Notes: a model not told the origin generated them from the sequence alone. A DNA stretch of 64,000 nucleotides from Neptunomonas phycophila (GCF_001922575.1 NZ_MRCI01000001.1:682001-746000), one strand, 5' to 3'; counted from the first letter of the stretch, positions 18,613 through 27,875 are shown. Made by a program: numbers and translations.

Positions 18613-19800
18613 ATGTTGGATTACCGCTTCATATTGCTGCTAATGCTAGCCATTGCTATTGGTTGGTTTTTAGGGCGATGGAGCAAGCAAAAACAACGAT
18701 ATAGGCCAGCGTCACAAGAGACCGGCCTAAATCGTGATTATTTTCAAGGCCTTAACTTCCTTCTCAGTGACCAACCTAACGAAGCAATCGAAAGCTTTAT
18801 CCGCACATTAGAAATTAATAGCGATACTCTTCCCGCTCATTTAGCACTAGCACGGCTATTTCGTAAAAAAGGCGATGTAGAGCGTGCCATTAAAATGCAT
18901 CAAAACTTATTGGCTCGTCCTGACCTGAGTCGAGAAGATCAATTACGCGTGCAAATGGCGTTAGCACTTGATTATGATTCAATAGGTTTACTAGACCGCA
19001 GTGAGCACTTGCTGGTTGATGTGTTAAAAGAGCCACTTCCTGATGCCACCCGTATACGCGCGTTAACTAAGCTCATTAAGTTGTATGAAAAAGAGCAAGA
19101 GTGGGATTCTGCCTTGCAAGCCACGCAACGTTTGGGCAAAGACCAAAATGCACTTATCAAGAAAAGCGCAGCGCATTATGCTTGTGAGTTAGCAGAGCAA
19201 TCTTATCAGCAACACAACACAAAACAGGCGATGGCTCATTTAAAAACGGCGCTTAGCTATGATGCTAACTGCGTACGTGCTAGTTTGATGATGGCCGAGA
19301 TCTTTAGCAGCCAGCAACAGTGGAAAATGGCAATTAGCAGGCTTCGTCAAATTGAAACACAAGACCGTTATTTTGTGTCAGAAGCACTACCTTATTTAAA
19401 AAGCTGCTATCAATCGTTGAATAAACTGTCAGATTATGAACAATACCTGCGGGACTGCTTAAGTCACACGCCGTCGGCAAGCATCATCTTGGCACTAACA
19501 GAGCTGGTGTTCATGCAGCAGGGCGCAATAGCGGCTGGTTTATTCTTAACCCAAGAGCTAAAGCATCGCCCATCGATCAAGGGGTTTAATCGCCTTATTG
19601 ATCTGCATCTTGAGTATGGCAGCGCGAGCGCTAAAGAAAGCTTACAAACGTTAAAAAGCTTAACCAGTGCGCTTGAGGAATCTAAACCTCAATATCAATG
19701 CTACCAATGTGGTTATGCGGCTAAGCAGCTAACTTGGCATTGCCCGTCGTGTAAAAACTGGAGCAGTATTCGTCCCATTCAAGGGCTTGAAGGCGAATAG
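18613..19800 (+). CDS. lapB: Lipopolysaccharide assembly protein B (YciM)
   Basis: A 395-residue protein with one N-terminal membrane anchor (residues 5-20), a long series of TPR repeats, and a C-terminal rubredoxin-like metal knuckle with two CxxC pairs (YQCYQCGY and CPSCKNW). E. coli LapB/YciM regulates LpxC proteolysis through FtsH and PbgA, coupling LPS supply to demand. The architecture and length match. It is translationally close to lapA. Confidence 0.93.
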   Translation: MLDYRFILLLMLAIAIGWFLGRWSKQKQRYRPASQETGLNRDYFQGLNFLLSDQPNEAIESFIRTLEINSDTLPAHLALARLFRKKGDVERAIKMHQNLLARPDLSREDQLRVQMALALDYDSIGLLDRSEHLLVDVLKEPLPDATRIRALTKLIKLYEKEQEWDSALQATQRLGKDQNALIKKSAAHYACELAEQSYQQHNTKQAMAHLKTALSYDANCVRASLMMAEIFSSQQQWKMAISRLRQIETQDRYFVSEALPYLKSCYQSLNKLSDYEQYLRDCLSHTPSASIILALTELVFMQQGAIAAGLFLTQELKHRPSIKGFNRLIDLHLEYGSASAKESLQTLKSLTSALEESKPQYQCYQCGYAAKQLTWHCPSCKNWSSIRPIQGLEGE

Positions 19801-19860
19801 CCGTTCGTATTCTACAAAGCCCAAACGCATTTTATACAAACAAGTACAGAGAGGCTCAAC

Positions 19861-20571
19861 GTGATTACCGATTCTAAACGCATTATCGTCGCACTGGATT
19901 ACCCAACCGTCGAGCAAGCTCTGTTTATGGCTGACCAACTAGACCCAGCGCGTTGCCGCTTAAAGGTAGGCAAAGAGTTATTCACCCGCGGTGGCCCTGC
20001 TATTGTTGAAGCGCTGCAAAACAAAGGTTTTGAGATTTTCCTAGACCTAAAATTCCATGATATCCCGAATACGACTGCCAAAGCCGTTCGTGCAGCTGGT
20101 GAGCTGGGAGTATGGATGGTGAATGTCCATGCCTCAGGCGGGCGACGCATGATGGAAGCAGCCCGAGAAGAGCTAGCGCAAGTTGCTAATAATACGACTC
20201 AGCTTATTGCGGTTACAGTACTCACCAGTATGGAGCAGTCCGACCTTAAAGAAGTTGGTTTAGATATCGAGCCGTTAACGCATGTTAAGCGCTTGGCTGC
20301 GCTCACAGAATCATGCGGTTTAGACGGGGTTGTATGCTCAGCGCAAGAAGTAGAGCCATTGCGTAGCATTATTTCAGACAACTTTAGCTTGGTAACGCCA
20401 GGTATTCGCCCAGCATTCGCTGCTGCCGGTGATCAACGCCGGATTATGACACCGGCTGATGCGCTTAAAAGTGGCAGTACATATTTGGTGATTGGCCGTC
20501 CTATTACACAACACGAGCACCCAATTACCGCGCTACAATTGATTGAAGATGAGATAGCCGATTTAGTGTAA
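19861..20571 (+). CDS. pyrF: Orotidine 5'-phosphate decarboxylase
   Basis: A 236-residue TIM-barrel enzyme that makes UMP from OMP. The catalytic charged cluster is seen as [16 protein letters not shown] near residue 60, preceded by [13 protein letters not shown]. The phosphate-gripper end is VTPGIRP and [13 protein letters not shown] start with AGAGAGG upstream. The position after lapB is conserved in the group. It is the last gene of the housekeeping run and is followed by a terminator. Confidence 0.96.
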   Translation: MITDSKRIIVALDYPTVEQALFMADQLDPARCRLKVGKELFTRGGPAIVEALQNKGFEIFLDLKFHDIPNTTAKAVRAAGELGVWMVNVHASGGRRMMEAAREELAQVANNTTQLIAVTVLTSMEQSDLKEVGLDIEPLTHVKRLAALTESCGLDGVVCSAQEVEPLRSIISDNFSLVTPGIRPAFAAAGDQRRIMTPADALKSGSTYLVIGRPITQHEHPITALQLIEDEIADLV

Positions 20572-20588
20572 CTCGCTTAACGCGACCT

Positions 20589-20615
20589 AAAAGCGCCTTT
20601 TGAAGGCGCTTTTTT
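20589..20615. terminator. Terminator between pyrF and the AEC transporter gene
   Basis: AAAAGCGCCTT, a TTG loop and AAGGCGCTTTT followed by further T. It lies between convergent genes and has A/T runs on both sides, so both may use it. Confidence 0.88.
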
Positions 20616-20652
20616 GTGTCTGGATTATTGATAGCTAGCGGCGGGCTACAAG

Positions 20653-21546
20653 TTATAAAATGAAATACAAGGTAGCCGGAATAAACAGCAAGCTGCTGAT
20701 ATTGCCGAGTAAAACAATAGAAGCTACTTGATGCGGCTCTTGCTGGTAACGCTCCGCAAGCATGTAGTTGAGTACAGCCGGTGGCAGGGCTGCAAATAAC
20801 AGCAAGTAAGCAAATTGTATTGGTTCAAGGTGTAAAACGCTTTGCAGTGGAACCGCAATGAGCAGGCCACTCAGCGGGCATAAAATAGCGCCCCATACGC
20901 CAAGTTTCCAGTGTGTTAAATCCACACTCGTCATACGTACCCCTAAAGCAAACAGCATAAGCGGGATCGATATTTTTCCCAGCATATCAATAAAGGTCGC
21001 AATTGGCGTGGGTAACGGAAGATGAAAGCCGCTCCAACTGAGGCCCAAAATAGAAGCCAAAATAATCGGCATACGCAACACTTGGAAGGGGTTGGTCTTC
21101 TTATCCAAAATGTACAGCCCCACCGTAAAATGCAGAGTGTTTTCCACCAAAAACAACACCACTGCAGCTGCTAGCGCTTCTTCTCCGAAGGCCAGCACCG
21201 CTAACGGTAAGCCTAAGTTGCCGCTATTGTTAAACATGATAGGCGGGAGAAAGGTTTTCGGGTTGACCTTTAGTAGCTTGCAAACGGGCCAAATAATAAG
21301 CCCTGAGCCAATGACAACGATAATCCCGCCAATTGCTAGCTCTTGAAAGCGCATTAGGTCGAATGATTTAGCAGACAATACAGAAAACAATAAGGCCGGA
21401 ACAAACACATCAATGTTGAGCGCATTGGCTGCGGACATATCTGTATGTTTTTTACGAGCGTATAAAAAGCCAACAGTGACAATCGCGACTAAGGGGAAAA
21501 CGGTGGCGAAAATACGTTCCAATAACGCCAGTGTTGAATGGTCCAT
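20653..21546 (-). CDS. AEC-family transporter (auxin efflux carrier-like permease)
   Basis: A 297-residue inner-membrane permease with about ten hydrophobic segments. The central MFNNSGNLGLPLAVLAFGEEAL is the conserved N-terminal-bundle motif of the AEC (bile/arsenite/riboflavin superfamily) carriers, and a second LPPAVLNYMLAERY repeats it near the C-terminus. Bacterial AEC proteins often carry malate, malonate or other small organic acids. Its place beside the lactate and TRAP genes suggests a carboxylate, but the substrate is not shown by the sequence. AAGGGA precedes the ATG. Confidence 0.82.
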   Translation of the reverse strand: MDHSTLALLERIFATVFPLVAIVTVGFLYARKKHTDMSAANALNIDVFVPALLFSVLSAKSFDLMRFQELAIGGIIVVIGSGLIIWPVCKLLKVNPKTFLPPIMFNNSGNLGLPLAVLAFGEEALAAAVVLFLVENTLHFTVGLYILDKKTNPFQVLRMPIILASILGLSWSGFHLPLPTPIATFIDMLGKISIPLMLFALGVRMTSVDLTHWKLGVWGAILCPLSGLLIAVPLQSVLHLEPIQFAYLLLFAALPPAVLNYMLAERYQQEPHQVASIVLLGNISSLLFIPATLYFIL

Positions 21547-21640
21547 TGCTTCCCTTAATGAATGCTGTTGTAGAGGACGTGTATGGTTGCTTTAGTAAGC
21601 GTCGCCGTCAATAACCCCTGTACAGTTTTGCAAATTTACA

Positions 21641-21702
21641 ACAATGCAATGGAGCACTATGAAATTGAGGAGCTATGCAATGGAGCAACTATGCAATGGG
21701 AC
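21641..21702 (+). repeat. Short degenerate direct repeats
   Basis: ATGCAATGGAGCA occurs at 21643 and again near 21674, and ATGCAATGG a third time near 21690. The region lies between the AEC and dld genes, which are 203 bases apart. No gene is seen in this gap apart from the dld terminator. Confidence 0.5.
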
Positions 21703-21746
21703 AAAAAGCTTGGGTAGGCGATCTGTGATCAGGCGCCTACCCAAGC
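21703..21746 (-). terminator. Rho-independent terminator after dld
   Basis: Read on the minus strand, AGCTTGGGTAGGCG pairs with CGCCTACCCAAGCT across a 13-base loop, followed by TTTTT. It begins a few bases beyond the dld stop. Confidence 0.85.
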
Positions 21747-21749
21747 TCA

Positions 21750-23480
21750 TCAATGTCCGCAACCACATCCGGATGAATGAGCCGCGCTTGCTGAACGGTT
21801 CGCTTGCTTTGCAGTTTTACCAATTCCGGGGTTAAAGGTATTGGTCGGGTCTAGCACTTGGTAAAACTCTTTTAAACCAGGCTCTGCCTCGTACAAATGC
21901 CCCACATTGTGTTCAGCTGGGTATTTGGCGCCTTTTTCACTGAGTAATTTGAGCATGGCTGCTTTAATCTTTTTCCCATCCGAGCCTTTTTTAAGGATGT
22001 AATCCTGATGGAAAACATGGCACATAAAGTGGCCGTAATACAGCGAGTGCTCAATGTGTTGGCTGATCTCTTGCGGCAGTTTTTCGACCCATTCCGTATC
22101 GTTACGTTTAAGCGCAATATCTAACGCCAATATATCTTCCACTTCGCTTTGGTGGATAATCTGGTAACGAATAGCGGCGCCTGCAGCGGCAAAGCGATGC
22201 AAGTAGGCTTTTTTAGCCTCGTCCGCATCGCACTTAAAAAAGTCACCCACACGCGGGTCATTAAAAAAGCTATTGAGGTATTGCTCGGCTTCTTCAATAC
22301 CACCATCGCTCATTTTGAGTATCAGATAGTGGTCATACTGTTTGCGGTATTCTTTCATGCGCTTAGGCAAGATAGATGGCCAAAAACGGCTTGCCAGTTG
22401 CATAACTCGATCTGGAATTTCAGACGGAAGAAAACGAATTTTATTAAGATAAGCGGCTATGCGGCCTTTAATAGCAAACAACTTAGGTAATGGATCAGTG
22501 CCTAAGTAGTTGATCATTAAAAAGACATCTTTACCGTACTTTTCTGCAATGTCATATACATCACGGTGCATGTACTCAGCGACTTCGGGCAGATGAGTAA
22601 AGTGAGTCAAAATGTGGCGGCGTAATTCCGTTAGTTGATTGGGGTCATTAGTGCCGATGTAAAATACCTGCTCACGTTCTGCAACGGGGAAGGTATCTAA
22701 GCGCACGGCAAAAACCGCCAGTTTACCGGCACAGCCACTAGACTCGTATAAGCGATGGGTGTCGGCGTTGTAACGGGCAGGGGAGTCGGCATCCACATCA
22801 CGCAGTATTTCTGCATAGTCATTAGCCGAGGCTTTCTGAGAGCCATAATCAATATCGCTTTCAGTAAAAGAGTGGTTTTCCAGATTCGTCAGGACCTCTT
22901 CAGGGGTTGAGCCTAAATTGATACCCAAGTGGTTAACCAGCTCTAATTCGCCGTTTTGATTCAGTTGTGCAAACAAAGAAAGCTCGGTGTAAGCCGGGCC
23001 GCGTTTAACCAAGGCGCCGCCAGAGTTATTGGCTACACCTCCAATAATAGAAGCGCCAATACAAGACGATCCGATCACCGAATGCGGCGCGCGCTTGAGC
23101 GGCTTGAGCATCTTTTCGAGAGTGAACAGGGTTGAACCCGGAAAACTCACAATTTGTTTGCCGCCATCTAGCAGATAGATTTTGTTCATACGGGTAGTGT
23201 TAATCACGACAATTTCACGATCATAATCATCACCGCTTGGCGTAGAACCTTCGGTTAAGCCTGTATTAGCCGCCTGCATAATAACAATGGTGTTAGCTTT
23301 AATGCAGGCATTGAGCACCTGCCATTGTTCCAGCAGGGTCGTGGGGAAAACCACCGCAATAGCCGAGCCTTGGCCCGAGCGGAAGCCCGTTCGGTAATGC
23401 TCGGTTTGGCGCTCATTAGTGAGCACCTGGTGCTCGCCGACGAGAGAAATCAGTTGCTGAATCAAAGCAGAAGTAGACAT
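21750..23480 (-). CDS. dld: Quinone-dependent D-lactate dehydrogenase
   Basis: A 576-residue FAD flavoprotein that oxidises D-lactate to pyruvate and passes electrons to quinone at the inner membrane. The FAD segments MQAANTGLTEGSTPSGDDYDR (split here: MQAANTGLTEG, STPSGDDYDR) and SVIGSSCIGASIIGG match E. coli Dld (571 aa) closely. The frame is open to a GTG at 23516, but the ATG at 23480 fits the family start better. Its last residues are an unusual SSGCGCGH tail. It lies downstream of the TRAP genes on the same strand, pointing to a lactate-use operon. Confidence 0.92.
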   Translation of the reverse strand: MSTSALIQQLISLVGEHQVLTNERQTEHYRTGFRSGQGSAIAVVFPTTLLEQWQVLNACIKANTIVIMQAANTGLTEGSTPSGDDYDREIVVINTTRMNKIYLLDGGKQIVSFPGSTLFTLEKMLKPLKRAPHSVIGSSCIGASIIGGVANNSGGALVKRGPAYTELSLFAQLNQNGELELVNHLGINLGSTPEEVLTNLENHSFTESDIDYGSQKASANDYAEILRDVDADSPARYNADTHRLYESSGCAGKLAVFAVRLDTFPVAEREQVFYIGTNDPNQLTELRRHILTHFTHLPEVAEYMHRDVYDIAEKYGKDVFLMINYLGTDPLPKLFAIKGRIAAYLNKIRFLPSEIPDRVMQLASRFWPSILPKRMKEYRKQYDHYLILKMSDGGIEEAEQYLNSFFNDPRVGDFFKCDADEAKKAYLHRFAAAGAAIRYQIIHQSEVEDILALDIALKRNDTEWVEKLPQEISQHIEHSLYYGHFMCHVFHQDYILKKGSDGKKIKAAMLKLLSEKGAKYPAEHNVGHLYEAEPGLKEFYQVLDPTNTFNPGIGKTAKQANRSASAAHSSGCGCGH

Positions 23481-23533
23481 GTTCAGGTTGCTCTTATGGA
23501 CACGAATAATAGACACATAGCTAAATAACCAAG

Positions 23534-23569
23534 CCTGCTAAACAAGGCATATACGCCTTATCTAGCAGG
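23534..23569 (-). other. Nested hairpin between dctM and dld
   Basis: The outer arms CCTGCTA and TAGCAGG enclose the inner arms AAGGC and GCCTT around a 6-base loop. It lies in the 104-bp gap inside the TRAP-dld run and lacks a T run. It may be a processing or stabilising element that separates transporter from enzyme expression. Confidence 0.6.
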
Positions 23570-23584
23570 TATTGCGGGCCACGC

Positions 23585-24970
23585 TTAGCCGTAAGCAACG
23601 GCTGGCAGCCAAAGTACCAGTTGCGGCATAAAGACCAGCAACAAAAGTGCAAGTAATTGCAAAATGATAAAGGGAATAACGCCTTTATAAATATCGGTTA
23701 GTTTTACGTTAGGTGGGCAAACGCCTTTGAGGTAAAAGAGCGCAAACCCAACCGGCGGCGTTAAGAAGGATGTTTGCAAGGCCATAGCGACCAGCATGAC
23801 AAACCACACCAACTCAGGATTATCGACAATACCGTATCCATCAATATCCAAGCCTAAAGCTGAAATAACCGGGGCTAACAACGGCAGGATGATCAAGGTG
23901 ATTTCGATCCAATCGAGGAAGAAGCCCAATAAGAAAATCACACCCAAAATAAAGAAGATAATGCCGTAAGGGCCAAACGGTAATCCGGTTAAAAAGGACT
24001 CGATCAACTCATCGCCGCCTAGCTCTCGTAGCACTAAAGCAAAGCAGGTCGCACCAATAAAGATAGCGAAGATGTATGAGGTGGTGTTCATTGTCCCTTT
24101 AACCACATCGTTTAACACACGTAAGCTAAACTTGCGGTTGTAAATAGCGAGCAAGGTCGCCCCTAATGCGCCGACACCCGAGGCTTCCGTAGGCGTAGCA
24201 AAGCCCGCAAAAATAGATCCCAGCACCACAAAAATCAGTAGAAGCGTAGGGAATACGGCTTTAAGTGCATTAAGGACAATTTTGAAACTAACTGGCTTTG
24301 CATCCGAAGGCACAGGAGCCGCCGACGGCTTTAACCAGCCGTAAATCAAGATATAGAGGATATACATCGCCCCCAACATCAAGCCGGGTATCACCGCACC
24401 CATAAAGAGATCGCCAACCGAGAGGCCCAGCTGATCAGCCATAATAACCAGCATAATGCTAGGTGGGATCAAAATGCCCAACGTACCTGCCGAGGCAATC
24501 GTGCCCAAGGCTAAAGGCATCGAGTAGCCTTGTTTAGTCATGGACGGTAAAGACATTACCGCCAGTAGCACAACAGATGCGCCTATAATGCCGGTAGAAG
24601 CGGCCAAAATGATACCAATCGCTGTAACCGTAACCGCTAAACCACCGCGGACATGGCCAAATAGCTCCTGCATGGAATGCATTAGCTTTTCAGCAACCCC
24701 CGACTTATCGAGCATATTACCCATAAAGATAAACATGGGCAGGGCAACCAAAATCCAGTTGTCCATAATTTTCCACAACCGGTTAACGACTAACCCCAAT
24801 GTGGTGTAATCAAGCCCGGTCATGGTGTCTAAATAGCTGTCAGCAAACTGACCAATAAAAGCAAAAATAATACCGACACCCGCCAAAACCCAGGCAACAG
24901 GGAAGCCAGTAAACAACAGCACGATGAACGATAAGAACATCGCAATAACCATGATTTCATTAGCTTCCAT
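23585..24970 (-). CDS. dctM: TRAP transporter large permease (DctM family)
   Basis: A 461-residue integral membrane protein with about 12-13 helices, the ion-coupled translocation subunit of a tripartite ATP-independent periplasmic transporter. The family motifs SGVAEKLMHSMQELFGHVRG, ASTGIIGASVVLLAVMSLP and GILIPPSIMLVIMADQLG are visible. It is longer than minimal DctM proteins, as in the TakP-type (2-oxoacid) branch. Its start overlaps the end of dctQ by 11 bases, so translation is coupled. Confidence 0.92.
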   Translation of the reverse strand: MEANEIMVIAMFLSFIVLLFTGFPVAWVLAGVGIIFAFIGQFADSYLDTMTGLDYTTLGLVVNRLWKIMDNWILVALPMFIFMGNMLDKSGVAEKLMHSMQELFGHVRGGLAVTVTAIGIILAASTGIIGASVVLLAVMSLPSMTKQGYSMPLALGTIASAGTLGILIPPSIMLVIMADQLGLSVGDLFMGAVIPGLMLGAMYILYILIYGWLKPSAAPVPSDAKPVSFKIVLNALKAVFPTLLLIFVVLGSIFAGFATPTEASGVGALGATLLAIYNRKFSLRVLNDVVKGTMNTTSYIFAIFIGATCFALVLRELGGDELIESFLTGLPFGPYGIIFFILGVIFLLGFFLDWIEITLIILPLLAPVISALGLDIDGYGIVDNPELVWFVMLVAMALQTSFLTPPVGFALFYLKGVCPPNVKLTDIYKGVIPFIILQLLALLLLVFMPQLVLWLPAVAYG

Positions 24971-25514
24971 GGTGGTTCTCCTCTACTACAACACCTTTAC
25001 CACACAACAGCATGGTGTCACGGTACAAACGCGACACCATCGCTAACGCTAATAAACCTAAGGTAATGGGAATAACACCCTTAATAACCCAGCGAAAAGG
25101 TAAGCCAGAAGGCGAGGAGGAGCTTTCGTTAATTCGATAAGAGTCGTAAACAAAGTCCAAGCTGTGCATAAACATAATGATTAAAAAAGGCATGACTAAG
25201 ATCAAAATGCCAAGGATCTCGACCACATAGCGTGTCTTTTGCGAAAACTGCCCGTACAGCAAATCGACACGAATATGGGAGTTAGTGGTCTGCGAATACG
25301 CTAGGCCAAACATCACACCCGTGGCATACAAATGCCATTGGAGTTCTTCTAAAATAATTAAACCACTCGAAAAGCCTTTACGCAGTACAACCTGCGTAAT
25401 AATAACGAGTACCAAGAGTACATAAGTCCACGCAACGGTGGTACAAAGTCGTTGAATACATTGATCGATGGCGTCTGCCAACGGCACAGAGGGAAGAGCA
25501 TCGTTGCTGGTCAC
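24960..25514 (-). CDS. dctQ: TRAP transporter small permease (DctQ family)
   Basis: A four-helix membrane protein of about 184 residues that pairs with DctM. Hydrophobic helices lie at about 24-45, 60-80, 95-115 and 145-165, and EELQWHLYATGVMFGLAY is the typical DctQ motif. The frame is open to a TTG at 25535. The GTG at 25514 has AAGGG eight bases upstream and is preferred, but the start is not certain. Confidence 0.87.
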   Translation of the reverse strand: MTSNDALPSVPLADAIDQCIQRLCTTVAWTYVLLVLVIITQVVLRKGFSSGLIILEELQWHLYATGVMFGLAYSQTTNSHIRVDLLYGQFSQKTRYVVEILGILILVMPFLIIMFMHSLDFVYDSYRINESSSSPSGLPFRWVIKGVIPITLGLLALAMVSRLYRDTMLLCGKGVVVEENHHGS

Positions 25515-25639
25515 AAAGGGCACCCTTGAAGTCAATTGTCGTTGTCTTAGCGTCTCTATTTATTGTTATAAGTCGCGCTAATTCGGTAAAAGATAAAACA
25601 GGCGACACCGTTTAGGTATCGCCTGCAAACACGCCGGGA

Positions 25640-26704
25640 TTACTTACTGCGTGGTAAGAAAGCGTTGGCTTCCCATAGATCATAACCTTCACGGAAGGTG
25701 CTTAAATCGTCCCATACTTCTTTAAAGAACGGATCAGCCGCTGTCTTTTCAGAAACAACTTCGTTCCACTTATCTTCAAAGGTGCTTAGCATGGTGTCGT
25801 TCCAGTAACGGATTTCAACGCCATTTTTAGCCGCATCACGCATCACTGGGAACTGCATCGCTTCACCTTCAGCAATAGAGTTAGTGATAGACGCTTTACA
25901 AGTGTTTTCAACGGTAGCTTGCTGGCCTTCAGACATCTTGCCCCATGCTTCTTTGTTGATTAACAACTCAAAGATAGTGGCTTGTTGGTGCCAGCCAGGG
26001 AAGTAGTTGTACTTAACAATTTTGTGGAAGCCCAAGCTCTTATCGATAGCTGGTTGAGAGAACTCAGAGGCATCGATAGCCCCTTTTTCTAACGCACCAA
26101 AGATCTCGCCGCCAGGGATCTGGGAAGTGGATACGCCCAGTTTTTCCATGACAGATGCACCCAAACCGAAGAAGCGCATGTTCAAGCCTTGCAGATCTTC
26201 TGGCTTATCGATTGGTTTTTTGAACCAGCCGGATGTTTCAGGAGAAATGATTGCACAAGGAATAACATGTACATTGTAACCGGCATTGTCGTACATTTTT
26301 TGATACAGCTTCATGCCGTTACCGTAGTACAACCACGCCATATACTCGCCCGCTTCGGGGCCAAAAGGTACAGCCGAGAATAAAGCAGCTGCTGGCATCT
26401 TACCTTGCCAGTAACCGGCCGTGGCATAACCAGAATTGACTTTGCCTGAAGATACCGCATCTAAGATTTCAGGAGGGCTAACTAATTTACCTGGCTCGTA
26501 AATTTTCATTTTGATAGCACCGTCAGAAACCAGCTTAAGCTGATCGGCTACCCACGCAATAGGGGTGCCCAACGCTGGCAAGTGCGAGCCAAATGCAATA
26601 GGAGTTTTCAGTAAGATTTTATCTGCAGCAGCAGCCGGTAAAGAAGTGGCAGCAAAAGTGGCCGTAAGAATGGCTGATGAGATCACGGTCTTCGAGAGTT
26701 TCAT
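25640..26704 (-). CDS. dctP: TRAP transporter substrate-binding protein (DctP/TakP type)
   Basis: A 354-residue periplasmic solute receptor with a clear signal peptide ending SLPAAAA. It has the conserved DctP body, with AVPFGPEAGEYMAWLYYGNG and ETSGWFKKPIDKPEDLQGLNMRF (in two parts here: ETSGWFKKPI, DLQGLNMRF). The Arg in MRFFG normally binds the ligand carboxylate. The sequence resembles the TakP branch that binds pyruvate and other 2-oxo or 2-hydroxy acids. The adjacent dld gene makes lactate or pyruvate the likely cargo (inference). It is the first gene of the run, under the operator at 26774. Confidence 0.9.
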   Translation of the reverse strand: MKLSKTVISSAILTATFAATSLPAAAADKILLKTPIAFGSHLPALGTPIAWVADQLKLVSDGAIKMKIYEPGKLVSPPEILDAVSSGKVNSGYATAGYWQGKMPAAALFSAVPFGPEAGEYMAWLYYGNGMKLYQKMYDNAGYNVHVIPCAIISPETSGWFKKPIDKPEDLQGLNMRFFGLGASVMEKLGVSTSQIPGGEIFGALEKGAIDASEFSQPAIDKSLGFHKIVKYNYFPGWHQQATIFELLINKEAWGKMSEGQQATVENTCKASITNSIAEGEAMQFPVMRDAAKNGVEIRYWNDTMLSTFEDKWNEVVSEKTAADPFFKEVWDDLSTFREGYDLWEANAFLPRSK

Positions 26705-26773
26705 CTCTTATCCTCAAATGTTTTTGTTGTTGTAATTAGCCCTGAGTGGGGCTCGATCTAATCGAAACTGATT

Positions 26774-26790
26774 AATTGGTAAGACCAATT
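26774..26790. promoter_or_regulatory. PdhR/LldR-type operator upstream of the TRAP genes
   Basis: AATTGGTAAGACCAATT is a perfect palindrome (7-bp arms, 3-bp centre) matching the known PdhR consensus AATTGGTnnnACCAATT. It lies just downstream of the predicted dctP start of transcription, where a bound repressor would block elongation. Confidence 0.85.
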
Positions 26791-26810
26791 TACCAGATCG
26801 CTAAGCCAGT

Positions 26811-26839
26811 ACTGTATTTTTTTTGAGCAAGGGGGTCAA
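26811..26839 (-). promoter_or_regulatory. Candidate sigma-70 promoter of the TRAP-dld run
   Basis: On the minus strand TTGACC and TACAGT are spaced by 17 bases. The predicted start near 26804 places the palindrome at 26774 roughly 14-30 bases into the transcript. Confidence 0.5.
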
Positions 26840-26946
26840 TGTTTTTTCAAAAACTTAATTGATTAGTGTCTAAGTTAAGCGTAGAAATTGGACAAAGGCT
26901 AAAGAAAGTGACTAGCCTTAGACCTTTGTATAAGGTATTTTCTGTC

Positions 26947-26963
26947 AATTGGTCATACCAAAT
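26947..26963. promoter_or_regulatory. Second PdhR-type operator, in front of pdhR
   Basis: AATTGGTCATACCAAAT matches the AATTGGTnnnACCAATT consensus at all but one position. It lies about 125 bases before the pdhR start, as expected for autoregulation. The intergenic region 26705-27086 holds only these two operators and promoter elements. Confidence 0.78.
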
Positions 26964-27086
26964 GCACAGATGATGCGGTTACACTGAAAGAATGTGTAGG
27001 CGAAGATTCAGGCTGTTACTGAGTCGAACATAATAAAAAGCGCCTAATGTTATCCCCAGCAGTAGATGTAAGAGATAGAACACCAG

Positions 27087-27848
27087 ATGACTTACCAGCG
27101 GGTGAAACAACCCAAGATTTCCGATGTCATAGCTCAACGTATGGAAGAGATGATCTTAGAAGGGACCTTACAACCGGGCCAAAAATTGCAGCCGGAACGG
27201 GAATTGGCTAAAAAGTTTGATGTCTCAAGGCCCTCACTTCGTGAAGCGGTGCAAAAACTAGCGGCCAAAGGCTTGCTCAATAGTCGTCAAGGCGGCGGTA
27301 CTTATGTGTCCGAAGATTTAGGCGGGTCTTTCACTGATCCGTTGCTGGATTTATTTCGCACGCACCCCGAAGCGCAATACGACTTGTTAGAGTTCCGACA
27401 CGCACTCGAAGGGGTCACGGCTTACTATGCGGCGCTGCGTAGCACGCAAGCGGACAAAGAGGCCATCCAAGCCAAGTACGACGAGCTTCAAAGCTTCCAT
27501 GATATTAAAGCCTTTGATAAAGAGGTCTCCGCTGATGTTGATTTTCATCTCGCTATTGCAGCGGCCACACACAACATGGTGTTACTGCACATGATGCGCG
27601 CTATGTTTAGTCTATTGCGCCAGCATATAAACGATAACCTACAAAATATTTATCCAAAGCCGGGTTACCGCGACAAAATTCATCATCAACATACCAAACT
27701 ACTAAATGCGGTCTTAGCGGGCGAGCCAGAGCAAGCGCGCAACGCTGCACATGATCATTTAGCGTATGTTGAAGAGGCATTGTTAGAACAAGGAAGGGAA
27801 AACACGCGACTAGAGCGATCATTAAGGAGGACAAATCAAACAATCTAA
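27087..27848 (+). CDS. pdhR: Pyruvate-sensing GntR/FadR-family repressor PdhR
   Basis: A 253-residue FadR-type GntR regulator. Residues 8-75 are a winged helix with ERELAKKFDVSRPSLREAVQKL and RQGGGTYV. The C-terminal FCD domain holds RHALEGVTAYYAALRST and metal/ligand His residues in DFHLAIAAATHN and HTKLLNAVLAGEPEQA. It resembles E. coli PdhR along its whole length, including the terminal RSLRR. Two PdhR-like palindromes lie upstream and aceE-aceF downstream, which supports PdhR over LldR. Pyruvate would release it from DNA (family knowledge). Confidence 0.92.
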   Translation: MTYQRVKQPKISDVIAQRMEEMILEGTLQPGQKLQPERELAKKFDVSRPSLREAVQKLAAKGLLNSRQGGGTYVSEDLGGSFTDPLLDLFRTHPEAQYDLLEFRHALEGVTAYYAALRSTQADKEAIQAKYDELQSFHDIKAFDKEVSADVDFHLAIAAATHNMVLLHMMRAMFSLLRQHINDNLQNIYPKPGYRDKIHHQHTKLLNAVLAGEPEQARNAAHDHLAYVEEALLEQGRENTRLERSLRRTNQTI

Positions 27849-27875
27849 AGCGATTGCAGTAAAAGTGGGTGTGGT

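Noticed and set aside
21644-21835. A small plus-strand frame covering the short ATGCAATGG repeats
   Set aside because: It spans the dld terminator and runs into dld antisense. The repeats give it coding length by chance.
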